From: Pseudomonadota bacterium
GTDB lineage: Bacteria; Myxococcota; UBA9042; PHBI01
NCBI GenBank assembly: GCA_005772945.1
Contig: SXIE01000025.1
Coordinates: 1-13,214, forward strand
Length of the DNA stretch: 13,214 nucleotides
Direction: 5' to 3'
The first letter of the stretch is position 1; every line of letters begins with the position of its first letter. Both the position numbers and the translations under genes were made by a program. Of this stretch, positions 12,467 to 13,214 are shown piece after piece. Under the pieces are notes generated by a model. The model saw only the letters and a list, made by a program, of their open reading frames with translations, was not told the DNA's origin and made no database searches.

Positions 12467-13214
12467 CGACCGCCGCCGCCGCGCTCCGCCGCGCTCTCGG
12501 CGAATTCTACGGCCCGCTCGTCGCGAGTCCGGATCCGGCGCGGCGCGTCGGCTGGGAGAGCGCGTCGGCGCATCGCTTGCGTCTCGCTGCAATCGACGAG
12601 GCGATCGGCGGCGTGCTCGCACTGGACCCCTCGGCGTCGGTGTTGGATGTCGGCGCGGGCGAGGGCGCGTTCGTCGCGGCGCTACGGGCGCGCGGGTTTG
12701 CGGGCGCCTACCGCGGCGAGGACGTGCTCGATGCGATGGTCGTGGCGGCGCGCGCGGCCCATCCCCGAGAGACGTTCGAGGTCGTTGCGGATGGCTTCGA
12801 CGCGGAGCCGTCCGTCGCTTTGCCGCGTGCGACGGCGGGCGTCTGCTCGGGCGCCCTGACTACGCGCGTCGTGGCCGATCACGACGCCTGGGTCGAACGC
12901 GCGCTGACGGCCCTCTGGGCGCGCGCCGAGGCGATCGTCGCGGTCGATCTCGCCGTGGCCGATCGCCATCCGCCGGGCGTCGGGATCGCGCTCGCCGACC
13001 TCCCACGCGCGTGGGCCGTCGCGCGGACGCTCGCACCCGTCGTGGTCGTGCGAGAGGATGTCCTGCCGGGCGAGGCGCTCATCATCATGCAGCGGTCGCG
13101 CGCGGCCCCGTGGCGCGCGTGGTCGCCTGATGCGCCGGCGCGCGCCGAGCTGCTGCTCGCGGCGGGGGAGCCGGCGGTGGCGCTCGCCTTTTTGAATCGC
13201 CTTCTCAATGTCGA
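12463..13214 (+). CDS. Class I SAM-dependent methyltransferase (3' end beyond window)
   Basis: Open from GTG 12463 to the window edge (250 codons), so the C-terminus is missing. The GTG overlaps the cls TGA as GTGA, implying translational coupling. Residues 28-45 (RVGWESASAHRLRLAAID) precede motif I, SVLDVGAGEGAF (59-70), the glycine loop for S-adenosylmethionine. YRGEDVLDAMVVAAR (83-97) is the motif II region with the acidic ribose-binding position, and VVADGFD follows. CSGALTTRVV (128-137) and AIVAVDLAVADR match the later strands of a Rossmann methyltransferase. It resembles generic class I methyltransferases starting 'VGW.S...q..R'. The substrate is unknown. It does not look like a cyclopropane-fatty-acid or ubiquinone (UbiE) methyltransferase by the motifs I can see. 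Confidence 0.8.
   Translation, partial: MTTAAAALRRALGEFYGPLVASPDPARRVGWESASAHRLRLAAIDEAIGGVLALDPSASVLDVGAGEGAFVAALRARGFAGAYRGEDVLDAMVVAARAAHPRETFEVVADGFDAEPSVALPRATAGVCSGALTTRVVADHDAWVERALTALWARAEAIVAVDLAVADRHPPGVGIALADLPRAWAVARTLAPVVVVREDVLPGEALIIMQRSRAAPWRAWSPDAPARAELLLAAGEPAVALAFLNRLLNV

Noticed and set aside
10868..12622. 584-residue open frame antisense to cls
   Set aside because: It lies opposite a clear Cls with both PLD motifs. Its translation is low-complexity and charged, as expected from strong G/C third-position bias.

Overview
The window is about 13.2 kb of very GC-rich, densely packed bacterial chromosome. It has strong G/C third-position bias, long spurious antisense frames, GTG starts and 1-40 bp gene gaps. 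An NtrC-type regulator, Asp/Ser/Thr-rich lipoprotein linkers, a TPR protein and an ABC1 kinase are all present, which fits a Myxococcota (former Deltaproteobacteria) genome. This is inference from style; no rRNA or other marker gene is present. I see no transposase, integrase, tRNA, rRNA or CRISPR array.

Layout. 1-1227 (+): the C-terminal end of a sigma-54-dependent (NtrC-family) activator with a Fis-type HTH, followed without a gap by a PF00756-type serine esterase. 1228-1506: a gene-free leader with four tandem 9-bp units. 1507-2115 (+): an unrecognised 202-residue protein combining a four-Cys zinc ribbon, a proline-rich linker and a small Tudor/CarD-like beta domain. 2277-5091 (+): a probable operon of class I fructose-bisphosphate aldolase (fbaB), a secreted SGNH/GDSL-type hydrolase and a ChaN-like lipoprotein. 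It converges, with a 7-bp gap, on a five-gene minus-strand run.

The minus run (10802 down to 5099), in transcription order, is a 2,4-dienoyl-CoA-reductase-like SDR, an ABC1/UbiB atypical kinase, an exported TPR protein, a lipoprotein esterase with a repeat linker and a C-terminal starch-binding-like (CBM20-like) domain, and RNA 2',3'-cyclic phosphodiesterase (thpR). Gaps are 1, 41, 24 and 31 bp. Diverging from it at 10803-10921 is cardiolipin synthase (cls), overlapped by 4 bp (GTGA) by a class I SAM methyltransferase that runs off the window.

The divergent SDR/cls region holds a perfect 8-bp inverted repeat (5-bp spacer) that overlaps an extended -10 promoter facing cls. This is the best regulatory signal in the window. 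Several products concern lipids or the envelope (dienoyl-CoA reductase, ABC1 kinase, cardiolipin synthase, three serine hydrolases, two lipoproteins), so co-regulated lipid handling is a reasonable but unproven reading. Most genes belong to known families. The least explained items are the zinc-ribbon/Tudor protein, the esterase-CBM lipoprotein, the inverted repeat between SDR and cls, and the grouping of the SGNH and ChaN proteins with fbaB.
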